Assembly: GCA_902796775.1 (NCBI GenBank)
Contig: CADBQK010000310.1
Coordinates: forward strand, 1 to 10,859
Direction of reading: 5' to 3'
Length of the DNA stretch: 10,859 nt
From: an uncultured Lachnospiraceae bacterium
GTDB lineage: Bacteria; Bacillota_A; Clostridia; Lachnospirales; Lachnospiraceae
Shown here in pieces: positions 1 to 9,098 of this stretch (positions are counted from its first letter, which is position 1; each line of letters starts with the position of its first letter). The position numbers and the translations under genes were made by a program. Under the pieces are notes generated by a model. The model did not search any database. It was given only the letters and a program-made list of their open reading frames with translations, and had not been told where the DNA came from.

Positions 1-18
1 CCCACTATGCAATTAAAT

Positions 19-47
19 ATTGTAACAAAAATGAAACATACTTGCAA
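19..47 (-). promoter_or_regulatory. Candidate sigma-A promoter reading out of the window's left edge
   Basis: On the minus strand, TTGCAA (42-47) and TACAAT (19-24) are separated by exactly 17 bp in a very A+T-rich stretch downstream of glpK. The predicted start of transcription is near position 12, so the transcript would serve a gene beyond the window. No gene is visible in 1-97. The -35 box also forms part of an inverted repeat (16-25 with 42-51, 9 of 10 positions complementary), which could be an operator. Confidence 0.45.
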
Positions 48-97
48 TATTCTTTTACAAATGTTTTTTTAAAAGATTCTGAATAACAGCTCTTCCC

Positions 98-1773
<1,676 letters not shown>

Positions 1774-1777
1774 TCAC

Positions 1778-1798
1778 GATCAAAGCAATCATTTGATC
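1778..1798 (-). other. Hairpin overlapping the hydrolase stop codon
   Basis: GATCAAA and TTTGATC form a perfect 7-bp stem with a 7-nt loop at the very end of the operon's last gene, including part of its TGA. A+T-rich pairs and the lack of a following U-run argue against a strong intrinsic terminator, but it is the only structure seen at the operon's 3' end and may stabilise the transcript's end. Confidence 0.35.
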
Positions 1799-2642
1799 AG
1801 ATCCAATTTAATAAGAGTTTATCCCTGCCATCCGGTTCGAAGCTGTGCCATGCTACGGCTGTCCTGGCAGCTTTGTTATAACAGACCATTTGTCCGTTCA
1901 TCCCGGCTTTTCCGATGAGATCAGGATGTCCTTCCAATGGTTCTATCTCATATCCATTCTCGAGGACTTCCCTTACCCATTTTTCAGAAAGAAGCCTGCT
2001 TCCCCCATAGTTACCCTGGTTCATATAAAGCCAGCCAATCTTGACCATATCTCGAGCAGAAATATACAGACCCGTTCCTGAAACAGGATGTCCCATAGGG
2101 CAAATGCTCCATGCGGTTTCTGAAAAATCCAGACGTCCAATTATATAACGCATAAGGAACCTATCAGCCATCTCTTTGGATATGGCATGGATCACTCTTC
2201 CTAACAGATAGAATCCGGCATCATTGTAGACCCGTCTTGTTCCCGGTGTGTATACGATCTTCTGTTTAAAAATTCTTTCAAGATAATTCCGAGTATCGAA
2301 ACCATTTGGATCACAGCTGTCGATGTCAAGAAATTCCTTTTCAATGCCTATCGTATGTTTTAGTACATGCCTCACTGTAACCTGCTCCCATCCCGTTTCG
2401 ACTGTCTGCGGCATATATGGGTCAAGAATATCAATGATCTTATCTTCCACATTAAGCTTACCTTGGTCGAACAGTACTCCAATCCCGCTCATGATAAAAA
2501 CTTTCGCAATTGAATAGCTGTCATTACATCGGTTGCAAGGCTGAAGACAGATACTCTGATTTCCTGCTTCTGTCATCACTGAAAGATCATAAATGTTCAA
2601 TCCTTCCCTTTTTATCACTTCCTGTAGACGTTCTATCATCAT
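1797..2642 (-). CDS. Small cytoplasmic serine hydrolase, class C beta-lactamase / DD-peptidase fold
   Basis: A 281-residue member of the beta-lactamase-related serine hydrolase family (PF00144-like). The nucleophile motif SxxK is S44-I-A-K47. The second motif, RVYNDAGFYLLG (137-148), has Y139 with Asp at the third place, as in many non-lactamase members that read YSD. The third motif is probably K245-A-G247 in GKAGMNGQ. There is no signal peptide, so it should act inside the cell, unlike true beta-lactamases. It is shorter than many relatives (often above 320) and ends soon after the last core strand. It is the last gene of the operon, 68 bp after the EamA gene. Two ATGs are adjacent; AAAGGG (2646-2651) lies 3 nt before the first and 6 nt before the second, so the real start may be 2639. 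Peptidase, esterase and amidase activities are all possible. Confidence 0.85.
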   Translation of the reverse strand: MMIERLQEVIKREGLNIYDLSVMTEAGNQSICLQPCNRCNDSYSIAKVFIMSGIGVLFDQGKLNVEDKIIDILDPYMPQTVETGWEQVTVRHVLKHTIGIEKEFLDIDSCDPNGFDTRNYLERIFKQKIVYTPGTRRVYNDAGFYLLGRVIHAISKEMADRFLMRYIIGRLDFSETAWSICPMGHPVSGTGLYISARDMVKIGWLYMNQGNYGGSRLLSEKWVREVLENGYEIEPLEGHPDLIGKAGMNGQMVCYNKAARTAVAWHSFEPDGRDKLLLNWI

Positions 2643-2710
2643 TTACCCTTTCTGACAAATAATCTTATAGGCTGTTGGAAACCCTGTTCTATGAGCCTGA
2701 TAATGTGTTT

Positions 2711-3652
2711 TTATCTTTCCCTGCCTGCTGCAGGCTCTCTGAGAATAGGGAAGCATACTCCTAAGACAACGATACAGATACCAACGATCTGCCAGATTTC
2801 ATAGCGTTCTCCAAGGAACAATGCACTCATCATAGATCCTGCTACCGGTTCCATGGTCGCAAGTATGCTGGCCGTCCCACCATCTTTGATACGGTCCAGT
2901 CCTTTAAGGTATATCATATAGGGGAGTACTGTTCCCAAAACAGCCAGTCCCAAATAGCAAAAAAACAGAAGCGGAGTTTCTATTCTGATTGACCATGGGG
3001 CTTTGACAGGCAGAAAAACCAAAGCTCCAAATATGCACAGCATTCCGGCGTTTAATTCCCCCTGATGATAATTCTTTGCTTTTTTTCCCATCACAGTTGT
3101 CATAGCATAACAGATCCCTGAGAGCAGGCCGACCAAAATCCACCTTAAACTACTTTGAAAGGCACGTATCTGATAAGCCTTCAGCACAAGAAGGCAGCCC
3201 AGCAGCGTACAGATGATTGAGATCAGTTTGATCCTTGTGAGAGGTTCTTTATACAGAATTCGATCAAAGACGATCACGAATGCCGGACCTGTATACAGAA
3301 GAATTGCTGCCATTGACGGAGTAAGGTGTTCAATAGCACTCATATAGCTCAGAAAAGTCCCGCCGCCTGCTATTACTCCATAGGCGATGTAAAATTTCAG
3401 CTCTTTAAGCCGGATCTCCTTTATTCTGCTGCTGCAGATGAGGATCATCAGAAAAAGCAGACAGGACAGGTAAGATCTCATAGCTGCAGAAGTCATAGCA
3501 TCAGAGCCAAGCCGATAACTGCAAGTACTAAATACCGGAAGAGTCCCCCACAGTATAGCACTTGTTAGAACATAAGCGTAGCCTGCTCTTTTCTCCGACA
3601 AGTGTTTTTCGTTTTTCATAAAACTGTCAATTGTCCATTTCTTTTCAATCAT
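2711..3652 (-). CDS. EamA/DMT-family transporter
   Basis: Integral membrane protein of about 313 residues with two EamA halves, the usual size and about ten membrane spans. The first half starts at AYVLTSAILWGTLPVF and runs through the PSMAAILLYTGPAFV segment; the second starts at WILVGLLSGICYAMTTVMGK and ends with ATMEPVAGSMMSALFLGE and a final hydrophobic span. The EPVAGSMMSALFLGE block is a hallmark of this family. Members export amino acids and other metabolites; specificity cannot be read here. The ATG at 3650-3652 shares one base with the ABC ATPase stop (TGATG), so translation is probably coupled; a TTG one codon earlier (3655) is also in frame. No strong Shine-Dalgarno sits at normal spacing, which fits re-initiation. 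Being in the same operon as an importer and a hydrolase suggests removal of a product. Confidence 0.92.
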   Translation of the reverse strand: MIEKKWTIDSFMKNEKHLSEKRAGYAYVLTSAILWGTLPVFSTCSYRLGSDAMTSAAMRSYLSCLLFLMILICSSRIKEIRLKELKFYIAYGVIAGGGTFLSYMSAIEHLTPSMAAILLYTGPAFVIVFDRILYKEPLTRIKLISIICTLLGCLLVLKAYQIRAFQSSLRWILVGLLSGICYAMTTVMGKKAKNYHQGELNAGMLCIFGALVFLPVKAPWSIRIETPLLFFCYLGLAVLGTVLPYMIYLKGLDRIKDGGTASILATMEPVAGSMMSALFLGERYEIWQIVGICIVVLGVCFPILREPAAGRER

Positions 3653-5427
3653 CAATATAAGAAACAGGCTACTTCCCGTCCATCTACGCGCTTCATCTCC
3701 GGTTCCATCTCAGTGCATATATCCATGCAGTGTTCGCACCTGGTATGAAAACGACATCCTTTGGGAGGATGTATGGCACTTGGAACTTCACCTTTTATCG
3801 AAGATAGCTGCTCAATACTCTCTGTATGAATACCAGGGATTGCATCGAACAATGCCTTGGTATATGGATGTTTCGGGTCATCAAAAATGACCTGCGCCGG
3901 TCCGTACTCAACTATCTTTCCAAGATACATCACAAGGATATTATCCGCCATATAATTCACTACACACAGATCATGAGAAATGATGATATAGGTTAGTTCC
4001 ATAGTATCTCTCAGCTTCTCCAGCAGTTCCAGGATCTGCGACTGAGACATCACATCGATTGCGCTCGTTGGCTCATCAAGCACAACCAGCTTCGGATGTA
4101 CAGACAACGCACGAGCTATTGCGATTCTCTGTCTTTGGCCTCCTGAAAACTCGTGTGGATATTTATATATATCATCCTCTTTCAGTCCAACCATTCTTGC
4201 TGTTTCCTGAACAGCTTCTACATAAGCGTCTCCATTCAGATGCAAATGTACCTTGATCGGCTCCCCGATAATATCACGAACCAGCCAGCGCGGGTTCAAT
4301 GACCAGAAGGGATCCTGAAAAACAATTTGTACATCCTTTCGAGCTATACGTAATTCCTTCTTATTAAGATGATAGACATCCTGATCTGCAAAAGTCACAT
4401 TTCCTGCCGTCGGTTTATGAAGCAGCATGATCGTATTGACAAGCGTCGATTTCCCACATCCGGATTCCCCTACAATCCCAAGTGTTTCCTGCTTTTTCAT
4501 CTCAAAGGATAATCCATCAACTGCTTTCACATATTGCTTTGGCGCGGTATTGAAAGCTTTTTGGACCTCAAAATATTTCTTCAGATCTGTTACTTTCAGT
4601 ATCGTCTCTTCTGAAAATATTCTGTGCCCTTCTTCCTTACGCTGCGGTGTTACTGCCTGAATCAGACACTTTGTATATGCATTTTCAGAAGTGGACAAAA
4701 GCGTTTTTGCGTTTCCACGGTCTACGATCTTTCCGTCCTGCAGAATTGCCATCTTATCACAGACTGCCGTAACCAACCCGAAATTATTAGCTATAAACAA
4801 GACAGTTACTCCAAATTTTTTTTGCAGTTCCGCGATTAGTTTCAATACCCCGGCCTGAATAGTCACATCTAGATTACGTGTTGGTTCATCCGCTATGATC
4901 AGTTCTGCTCCGCATAATAGAGCCATCGCGATGATCACCCTTTGTCTCTGGCCTCCGGAAAGTTCATGCGGGTATTTCGTCAGAATCTTTTCCGGATCCG
5001 GGAGTTTTACAGTTTTCGTCATCTCCAGGGCTTCCTGTTCCGCCTCTTTAACAGAACAATGCTTATGGGTACGAATTACCTCTATCATCTGCTGTTTGAT
5101 GGTGAAAACAGGATTCAGTGCAGACATTGGATCCTGAAAAATCATAGATATGATGCTTCCTCTGAGTTTTGCCATCTCCTGAGGCCTCTTTTTAAGAAGA
5201 TCCTCGCCGTTAAGAAGGATCTCTCCTGAGCGAATGATGCCGGGCGGCATGGCCAGCAGGCCGAGAATCGTTAAAGCCAGCACAGTCTTTCCTGCTCCTG
5301 ATTCGCCCACCAGACCAAAGGTGCTCCCCTTTTCGATTCCCAGATAATCAATATCCAGTACATTATGAACGCCTTCAAATGTTTTTCTGTCAACCTTTAA
5401 GTTTTTAATCTCTAAATACATACCCAT
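3652..5427 (-). CDS. Fused DppD-DppF type ABC transporter ATPase (two nucleotide-binding domains)
   Basis: Single-chain energy module of a peptide-type importer, 591 residues, at the cytoplasmic face of the permeases. Domain 1 (about 3-260): Walker A GESGAGKT (41-48), Q-loop FQDP (Q98), signature LSGGQ (156-160), Walker B LIIADE (176-181). Domain 2 (about 275-530): Walker A GESGCGKS (320-327), Q371, signature FSGGQ (427-431), Walker B LVVLDE (447-452), switch His485 in IIISHDL. The C-terminal oligopeptide-transporter extension follows, with cysteines 558, 564, 567, 571 and 588. Odd: domain 1 reads FIANNFGLV (211-219) where the family has an ITHDLGVV-like segment, so the switch His is Asn214. 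Fused ATPases are known from GsiA and YejF systems. The start at 5427 has GAGG 10 nt upstream overlapping the previous gene's TGA; the ATG at 5421 is an alternative. The DppC gene ends 12 bp upstream. Confidence 0.96.
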   Translation of the reverse strand: MGMYLEIKNLKVDRKTFEGVHNVLDIDYLGIEKGSTFGLVGESGAGKTVLALTILGLLAMPPGIIRSGEILLNGEDLLKKRPQEMAKLRGSIISMIFQDPMSALNPVFTIKQQMIEVIRTHKHCSVKEAEQEALEMTKTVKLPDPEKILTKYPHELSGGQRQRVIIAMALLCGAELIIADEPTRNLDVTIQAGVLKLIAELQKKFGVTVLFIANNFGLVTAVCDKMAILQDGKIVDRGNAKTLLSTSENAYTKCLIQAVTPQRKEEGHRIFSEETILKVTDLKKYFEVQKAFNTAPKQYVKAVDGLSFEMKKQETLGIVGESGCGKSTLVNTIMLLHKPTAGNVTFADQDVYHLNKKELRIARKDVQIVFQDPFWSLNPRWLVRDIIGEPIKVHLHLNGDAYVEAVQETARMVGLKEDDIYKYPHEFSGGQRQRIAIARALSVHPKLVVLDEPTSAIDVMSQSQILELLEKLRDTMELTYIIISHDLCVVNYMADNILVMYLGKIVEYGPAQVIFDDPKHPYTKALFDAIPGIHTESIEQLSSIKGEVPSAIHPPKGCRFHTRCEHCMDICTEMEPEMKRVDGREVACFLY

Positions 5428-5439
5428 CGTACCGGTACC

Positions 5440-6318
5440 TCACAGTTTTCTGGTTCTCGGGTCCATCACCTCACGAAGGCCGTCCCCAATAAGGTTGAAA
5501 ACAAGTACAGTTACAAAAATAGCTAGCGATGGAAAAACCGTATACCATGGTGCCTGCATGATATATGTCTTACTGGTATTCACCATCAGCCCCCATTCCG
5601 GACTGGGGGCCTGCGCTCCCAATCCCAAATATCCCAGACTCGCAAGTGTCATAATCACGGATCCCATATCCAGGGAAGCCTGAATAATAATGGGAGGAAG
5701 GCAGTTGGGAACGATATGTTTGAAGATGATCTTCCATCTGCTGGTTCCGATTGCTTCTGCCGACTTAACAAACTGTCTTTCTTTTATGCCAACCGCCTGT
5801 CCTCTCAGTATTCTGGTATACCATGGCCACCAGGAAAGAATCATGGCAATCTGTGCATTTCTCAAGGAGGCCCCCATCAAAGCCGTAATGCAGATTGCCA
5901 GCAGCAGCGGAGGAAAACTCAGAAAAATATCAGTGATGCGCATGATCGTCTCTTCCACCCATCCACCGATTCCGCCAGCAATTGCGCCAAGAAAAGATCC
6001 GATCAGCAAAGCGAACAGGACAGTTACCATCGCAGAAATCAATGATATACGACATCCATATATAACTTTGCTGAGAATATCTCTGCCCAATTCATCTGTT
6101 CCGAAAGGATGTGCAGTGGATGGTGCAGACAGAAATTGTTCCGGATGTGTTGCACTTCCTGCATCTGAAGGGTAAGGTGCCAGCACCGGTGCTAAGACAG
6201 CGATCACAATTAAAACAATCAACAGGATTAAGGAGATTCTGGAGAGGAGATTGCGATTATAAAGAAACAAAGACAGTTTCCATTCTCTAAGCTTTGTAGC
6301 CAATTCTTTTTTACTCAT
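5440..6318 (-). CDS. DppC-like ABC transporter permease
   Basis: Second membrane subunit of the importer, 292 residues. A cytoplasmic N-terminal tail is followed by a long hydrophobic span (LILLIVLIVIAVLAPVLAPY), then the HPFGTDELGRDILSKVIYG segment characteristic of DppC/OppC proteins before the transport domain. The ATPase-contact (EAA) loop is SAEAIGTSRWKIIFKHIVPN. Near the C terminus, SLGYLGLGAQAPSPEWG is also diagnostic of the OppC group. The start is supported by AGGAGG, 10 nt before the ATG, which overlaps the end of the DppB gene (TAG at 6333-6335). It should pair with the DppB-like subunit to form the channel. Substrate is not deducible: the family carries di- and oligopeptides, nickel chelates, glutathione and other small molecules. 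Confidence 0.96.
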   Translation of the reverse strand: MSKKELATKLREWKLSLFLYNRNLLSRISLILLIVLIVIAVLAPVLAPYPSDAGSATHPEQFLSAPSTAHPFGTDELGRDILSKVIYGCRISLISAMVTVLFALLIGSFLGAIAGGIGGWVEETIMRITDIFLSFPPLLLAICITALMGASLRNAQIAMILSWWPWYTRILRGQAVGIKERQFVKSAEAIGTSRWKIIFKHIVPNCLPPIIIQASLDMGSVIMTLASLGYLGLGAQAPSPEWGLMVNTSKTYIMQAPWYTVFPSLAIFVTVLVFNLIGDGLREVMDPRTRKL

Positions 6319-6332
6319 CGTAATTGTCCCTC

Positions 6333-7343
6333 CTAGCGCCGAACTCTTGGGTCTACAGCAACAATCAGGTCAGCGATCAGGTTCAGTATCAGATATGCAA
6401 CTGTTGAAAAAAGGGTTACCCCCATGATCGCAGGATAATCCATGGCGAGTATAGCGCTGGATACGTAAGTACCAATCCCGGGCCAGTTGAACACTGCTTC
6501 TACAAGGAACGTATTTACAAGCGTATAGCCAATGTTGAGTGCTGTCACAGTCGCTGTTGTGCCGATTGTATTTTTCAGTGCATATTTCCAGAGGACAATG
6601 GATTCTTTGATGCCATAGGATCGTTCTGCAGTAATATAATCCTCTCCCAATACTTCCAACAGACTTGACCTGGTCATTCTTGCAAGTGATCCCATTGGAT
6701 ATAAAGCAATGGGAATGCATGGAAGGATCAGATGAAGCAGAGCATCCTTAAACAGACTTAAGTTGCCGGTTAACAAGCTGTCTATGGTAAGCCATCCGGT
6801 AATATGCGGAATGTTTCCCATGATCATTGTCATCGTGCTGACCCTGCCTCCCATTGGAAGAATATTAAGCAGATTAAAGAAAATAAGCTGGAGAACCAAT
6901 GCCAGAGCGAAAGAGGGAATGGAAACTGATCCCATGGAAAAAAGGCGCACCATATGATCAATAAAATGGTTCTTATGCTTTGCTGAATAGATGCCCATCC
7001 AGATGCCGAAAATGATAGAAAGCAAAATGGCATAGAAAACCAGTTCCAATGTGGCAGGGATCGCGCTTTGAAGTTCTTGTGTCACGGATACCCTCGAAAC
7101 ATAAGAGGTTCCCAGATCTCCGCGGATCAAATCAGACAGATAACTGGAAAACTGTTTATAGAATGGCTGATCCAATCCCAGCTCTATTCTGGCTTTTTCA
7201 ACTTGTTCCGGCGTTGCCTTTGGGCCAGCCCATTTAAGTGCCGGATCAGACGGCAATACCCTCGTTATGGAAAACGTGATAATGATCACTCCAAACAAAA
7301 CCAGAAAACTCAGCAATATCCGTTTTGCTCCATGTTTGAGCAT
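6333..7343 (-). CDS. DppB-like ABC transporter permease
   Basis: First membrane subunit, 336 residues from the chosen start. The N-terminal span (ILLSFLVLFGVIIITFSITRVLPSDP) and the following LGLDQPFYKQFSSYLSDLIRGDLGTSY periplasmic-side segment are typical of DppB/OppB. The ATPase-contact loop reads DYITAERSYGIKESIVLWKY, with the invariant Gly present. The C-terminal FNWPGIG...DYPAIMG segment and the closing VDPRVR are also family hallmarks. The open frame includes an ATG at 7349, but GGAGG (7351-7356 region) lies only 1 nt before it and 7 nt before the ATG at 7343, so I place the start at 7343. A 127-bp gap with two hairpins separates it from the binding-protein gene, a common place for partial termination or mRNA processing that sets binding protein above permease. 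Confidence 0.95.
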   Translation of the reverse strand: MLKHGAKRILLSFLVLFGVIIITFSITRVLPSDPALKWAGPKATPEQVEKARIELGLDQPFYKQFSSYLSDLIRGDLGTSYVSRVSVTQELQSAIPATLELVFYAILLSIIFGIWMGIYSAKHKNHFIDHMVRLFSMGSVSIPSFALALVLQLIFFNLLNILPMGGRVSTMTMIMGNIPHITGWLTIDSLLTGNLSLFKDALLHLILPCIPIALYPMGSLARMTRSSLLEVLGEDYITAERSYGIKESIVLWKYALKNTIGTTATVTALNIGYTLVNTFLVEAVFNWPGIGTYVSSAILAMDYPAIMGVTLFSTVAYLILNLIADLIVAVDPRVRR

Positions 7344-7359
7344 AAACATTCCTCCCTGT

Positions 7360-7374
7360 CAGCTTCTAAAGCTG
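7360..7374 (-). promoter_or_regulatory. Small hairpin just upstream of the dppB-like ribosome binding site
   Basis: CAGCTT and AAGCTG form a perfect 6-bp stem with a 3-nt loop, two bases before the purine-rich AGGGAGG that serves the permease gene. Its nearness to the ribosome binding site suggests an effect on permease translation, though the site itself remains unpaired. Confidence 0.4.
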
Positions 7375-7379
7375 TAAAA

Positions 7380-7439
7380 CTAATGCCACTGCTCATCGCA
7401 ATAGTCATAAGCAGCGGCATAAGTTCCATCAAGATACAT
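7380..7439 (-). CDS. Possible 19-residue small ORF
   Basis: An ATG at 7437-7439 opens a frame coding for MYLDGTYAAAYDYCDEQWH, ending at TAG. The frame is open upstream to 7478 (reading LSERPWRSK and on), one frame shifted from the binding-protein gene and starting directly after its end. No good ribosome binding site precedes the ATG, so translation would need coupling or a frameshift from the upstream gene. The peptide is acidic and Tyr-rich; I recognise no family. It could be a decayed C-terminal tail, a leader-type peptide or chance. Confidence 0.2.
   Translation of the reverse strand: MYLDGTYAAAYDYCDEQWH
7383..7420 (-). promoter_or_regulatory. Intercistronic hairpin downstream of the binding-protein gene
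   Basis: In the transcript ATGCCGCTGCT pairs with AGCAGTGGCAT, eleven pairs including one G-U, around a 16-nt loop. The sequence after it (TAGTTTTACAG) has only four U's, so termination would be partial at best. A structure here often protects the upstream binding-protein message from 3' exonucleases and raises its level over the permeases. Confidence 0.55.
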
Positions 7440-7470
7440 TTGTAAGTCTATCTTTGATCTCCACGGTCTT

Positions 7471-9042
7471 TCACTCAGTTATTTTATAACAGTCGTAAAA
7501 GAAGACCGTGTTGTCATACGCAGCATTATAGACAAATCCTCCGAAATCTTTTGTGGTAACAATGACTAATCTCATATCGCAAACATTCGTTACCGCACAG
7601 TTTTCCGCATATTTTCCTGCGATTTCCTGCATTTTTGCTATGCCGTTTTCCGGATCTGTCGAGGACAGATAATAAGCCTGCTTATACTCTTCATCGAGCG
7701 CTTCATCTCCATATCCAGAGAAATTCCAGGAAGCGTCTTTCATCACACCGGATGCATAAGTCGAATAAACGCCCATCGTATCTACGGAGGTTTCCACAAG
7801 GAAAATATCCTGTCTTGCCTGCGGATCTGCGCTTTTAGCCGTTCCATATACGGCATCCCAGGCACCGCCTTCAATACGAAGTGTGATCCCCAGTTTATCC
7901 AGTTCGGATGCCCATAATTCTGCCATCTTGCGGGTATCCCCATTATCTGTATTAAATGTCACATTTACCTCAAAACCGCCGTCCGGGCATCCTGCCTCTT
8001 GTAAAAGCTTCTTTGCTTCCTCAAGATCATAATGATAGGGCTGCGATTCTGTTGCTCCGTTTACGACATGGGGAGCAACTGCATCAGTCGGAAATGTCCC
8101 GTATTTTCCAAGTTTGACATACTCGATAACATCATCAAAGGGGAATGCGTACATAAGTGCCTTACGGATTCGAACGTCGTCCAGAGGTGCCTTTAAGGTA
8201 TTGAAATAGCAGTTCACTACTTTAGAAGCATCCACAATATTAACTGTCAGGTTCGTGTTTGACGCCAGCGTTTCTGCATCTGTCGGAACGATATTGATCG
8301 CTACCTGTGCTTCTCCTCCTTCTACCATCTGCCTGCGACTGGAAGCTTCTATCGCCTTCTGAAATACAACCTTATCAAACTGATTATCTTTCCAGCCCCC
8401 ATAGTAATTGTCATTCCTGGTAAGGATGAGATTACTCCCTTTCGTATAATCCTGAAGCATATATGGACCTGTCCCGCACATATGGAATTGATAGAACCAT
8501 TCTGAGCTCTCTTTCAGATCTTCTCCCGCACAAGTCGGGCAGTAAATGTATGCGTCATATTGGCAGGAGAGTACTTCCAAAAGCGCAATGGGTTCTGATA
8601 AATGGAATATTACTGTATAGTCATCTACAACTTCAACCTCTTCCAACTCATCCCAAAGATAAGAGGCACCCTTCTGCATGTTCTTATTGCGCTCGATAGA
8701 ATACTTTACAGCTGCTGCGGTAAATGGTTCACCACAATGAAATTGTACATCATCCCTAAGGTGGAAAGTCCATGCAAGTCCGTCTTCAGAAACCGAATAA
8801 TCAGTAGCAAGTACATTAATGTACTCTCCGGTATTTGCATCATACCGAACCAGATTTTCATATACCTGAAGAAATACATGGTGATCCGAGCTATATGAGA
8901 TTGCCGGATCCCAATCATGGATCATTTCGTCATCCTGGACAAGAACTGCAACATTCAGCGGATCTTCCGCAGCAACATTTTGGCAGATCAACATTCCTGC
9001 AAAACAGGCCAGTACGGGATACAATAACCACTTTTTAGTCAT
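7471..9042 (-). CDS. Extracellular substrate-binding protein, peptide/nickel family (SBP_bac_5)
   Basis: Solute receptor of the ABC importer, 523 residues, the usual size for family 5. After the signal region come the family landmarks: DPAISYSSDHHVFLQVYENL (45-64), WTFHLRDDVQFHCGEPFTAAAV (91-112, the classic region of this family), GTGPYMLQ (190-197) and the DDVRIRKAL segment (288-295). The N terminus is a short basic tip (MTKKW), a hydrophobic core and VAA-ED, a plausible type I cleavage site near 25; the only lipobox-like spot, VLAC at 10-13, is early and imperfect, odd for a Gram-positive binding protein that normally needs a lipid anchor. Ten cysteines follow (103, 160, 168, 171, 189, 278, 352, 482, 488, 518), including CPTC. 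I chose the ATG at 9042 because GAGGG lies 7 nt upstream but only 1 nt before the ATG at 9048; longer readings to 9159 would cross the promoter. Confidence 0.95.
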   Translation of the reverse strand: MTKKWLLYPVLACFAGMLICQNVAAEDPLNVAVLVQDDEMIHDWDPAISYSSDHHVFLQVYENLVRYDANTGEYINVLATDYSVSEDGLAWTFHLRDDVQFHCGEPFTAAAVKYSIERNKNMQKGASYLWDELEEVEVVDDYTVIFHLSEPIALLEVLSCQYDAYIYCPTCAGEDLKESSEWFYQFHMCGTGPYMLQDYTKGSNLILTRNDNYYGGWKDNQFDKVVFQKAIEASSRRQMVEGGEAQVAINIVPTDAETLASNTNLTVNIVDASKVVNCYFNTLKAPLDDVRIRKALMYAFPFDDVIEYVKLGKYGTFPTDAVAPHVVNGATESQPYHYDLEEAKKLLQEAGCPDGGFEVNVTFNTDNGDTRKMAELWASELDKLGITLRIEGGAWDAVYGTAKSADPQARQDIFLVETSVDTMGVYSTYASGVMKDASWNFSGYGDEALDEEYKQAYYLSSTDPENGIAKMQEIAGKYAENCAVTNVCDMRLVIVTTKDFGGFVYNAAYDNTVFFYDCYKITE

Positions 9043-9069
9043 AAACATACCCTCTCTTTCTGTCTTTTG

Positions 9070-9098
9070 TTGAAAAAAGCTCTGTTTTTGTCTATTAT
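9070..9098 (+). promoter_or_regulatory. Promoter of the PucR-family regulator gene
   Basis: TTGAAA (9070-9075) and TATTAT (9093-9098) are separated by 17 bp, each matching consensus at five of six positions. The predicted start near 9105 gives a leader of roughly 69 nt. The -10 box overlaps, on the other strand, the -10 box of the transporter operon at five of six positions. Confidence 0.65.

Larger units (their letters stand above)
7344..7470 (-). other. Gap between binding-protein and permease genes, with hairpins and a short open frame
   Basis: This 127-bp stretch holds, in transcription order, an open frame that begins at 7478 right after an out-of-frame TAA and ends at the TAG at 7380-7382, a large hairpin (7383-7420), a small hairpin (7360-7374) and the permease ribosome binding site. 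It contains no promoter that I can recognise. Confidence 0.6.

Noticed and set aside
1778..1798. Hairpin at the operon end as a strong terminator
   Set aside because: Only 7 mostly weak pairs and no U-tract follows; kept as a structure, not as a terminator.
2643..2710. AGGCT/AGCCT inverted repeat between the EamA and hydrolase genes
   Set aside because: Five-base arms with a loop of about 20 nt are too weak to call a terminator or operator.
5429..5438. GTACCGGTAC palindrome before the ATPase start
   Set aside because: A 10-bp palindrome within an operon gap of 12 bp; more likely chance than an operator, as no promoter is near.
5690..6175. 161-codon + strand open frame antisense to the DppC-like gene
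   Set aside because: The opposite strand encodes a full-length permease with all hallmarks; the antisense product has no recognisable domain or start signal.
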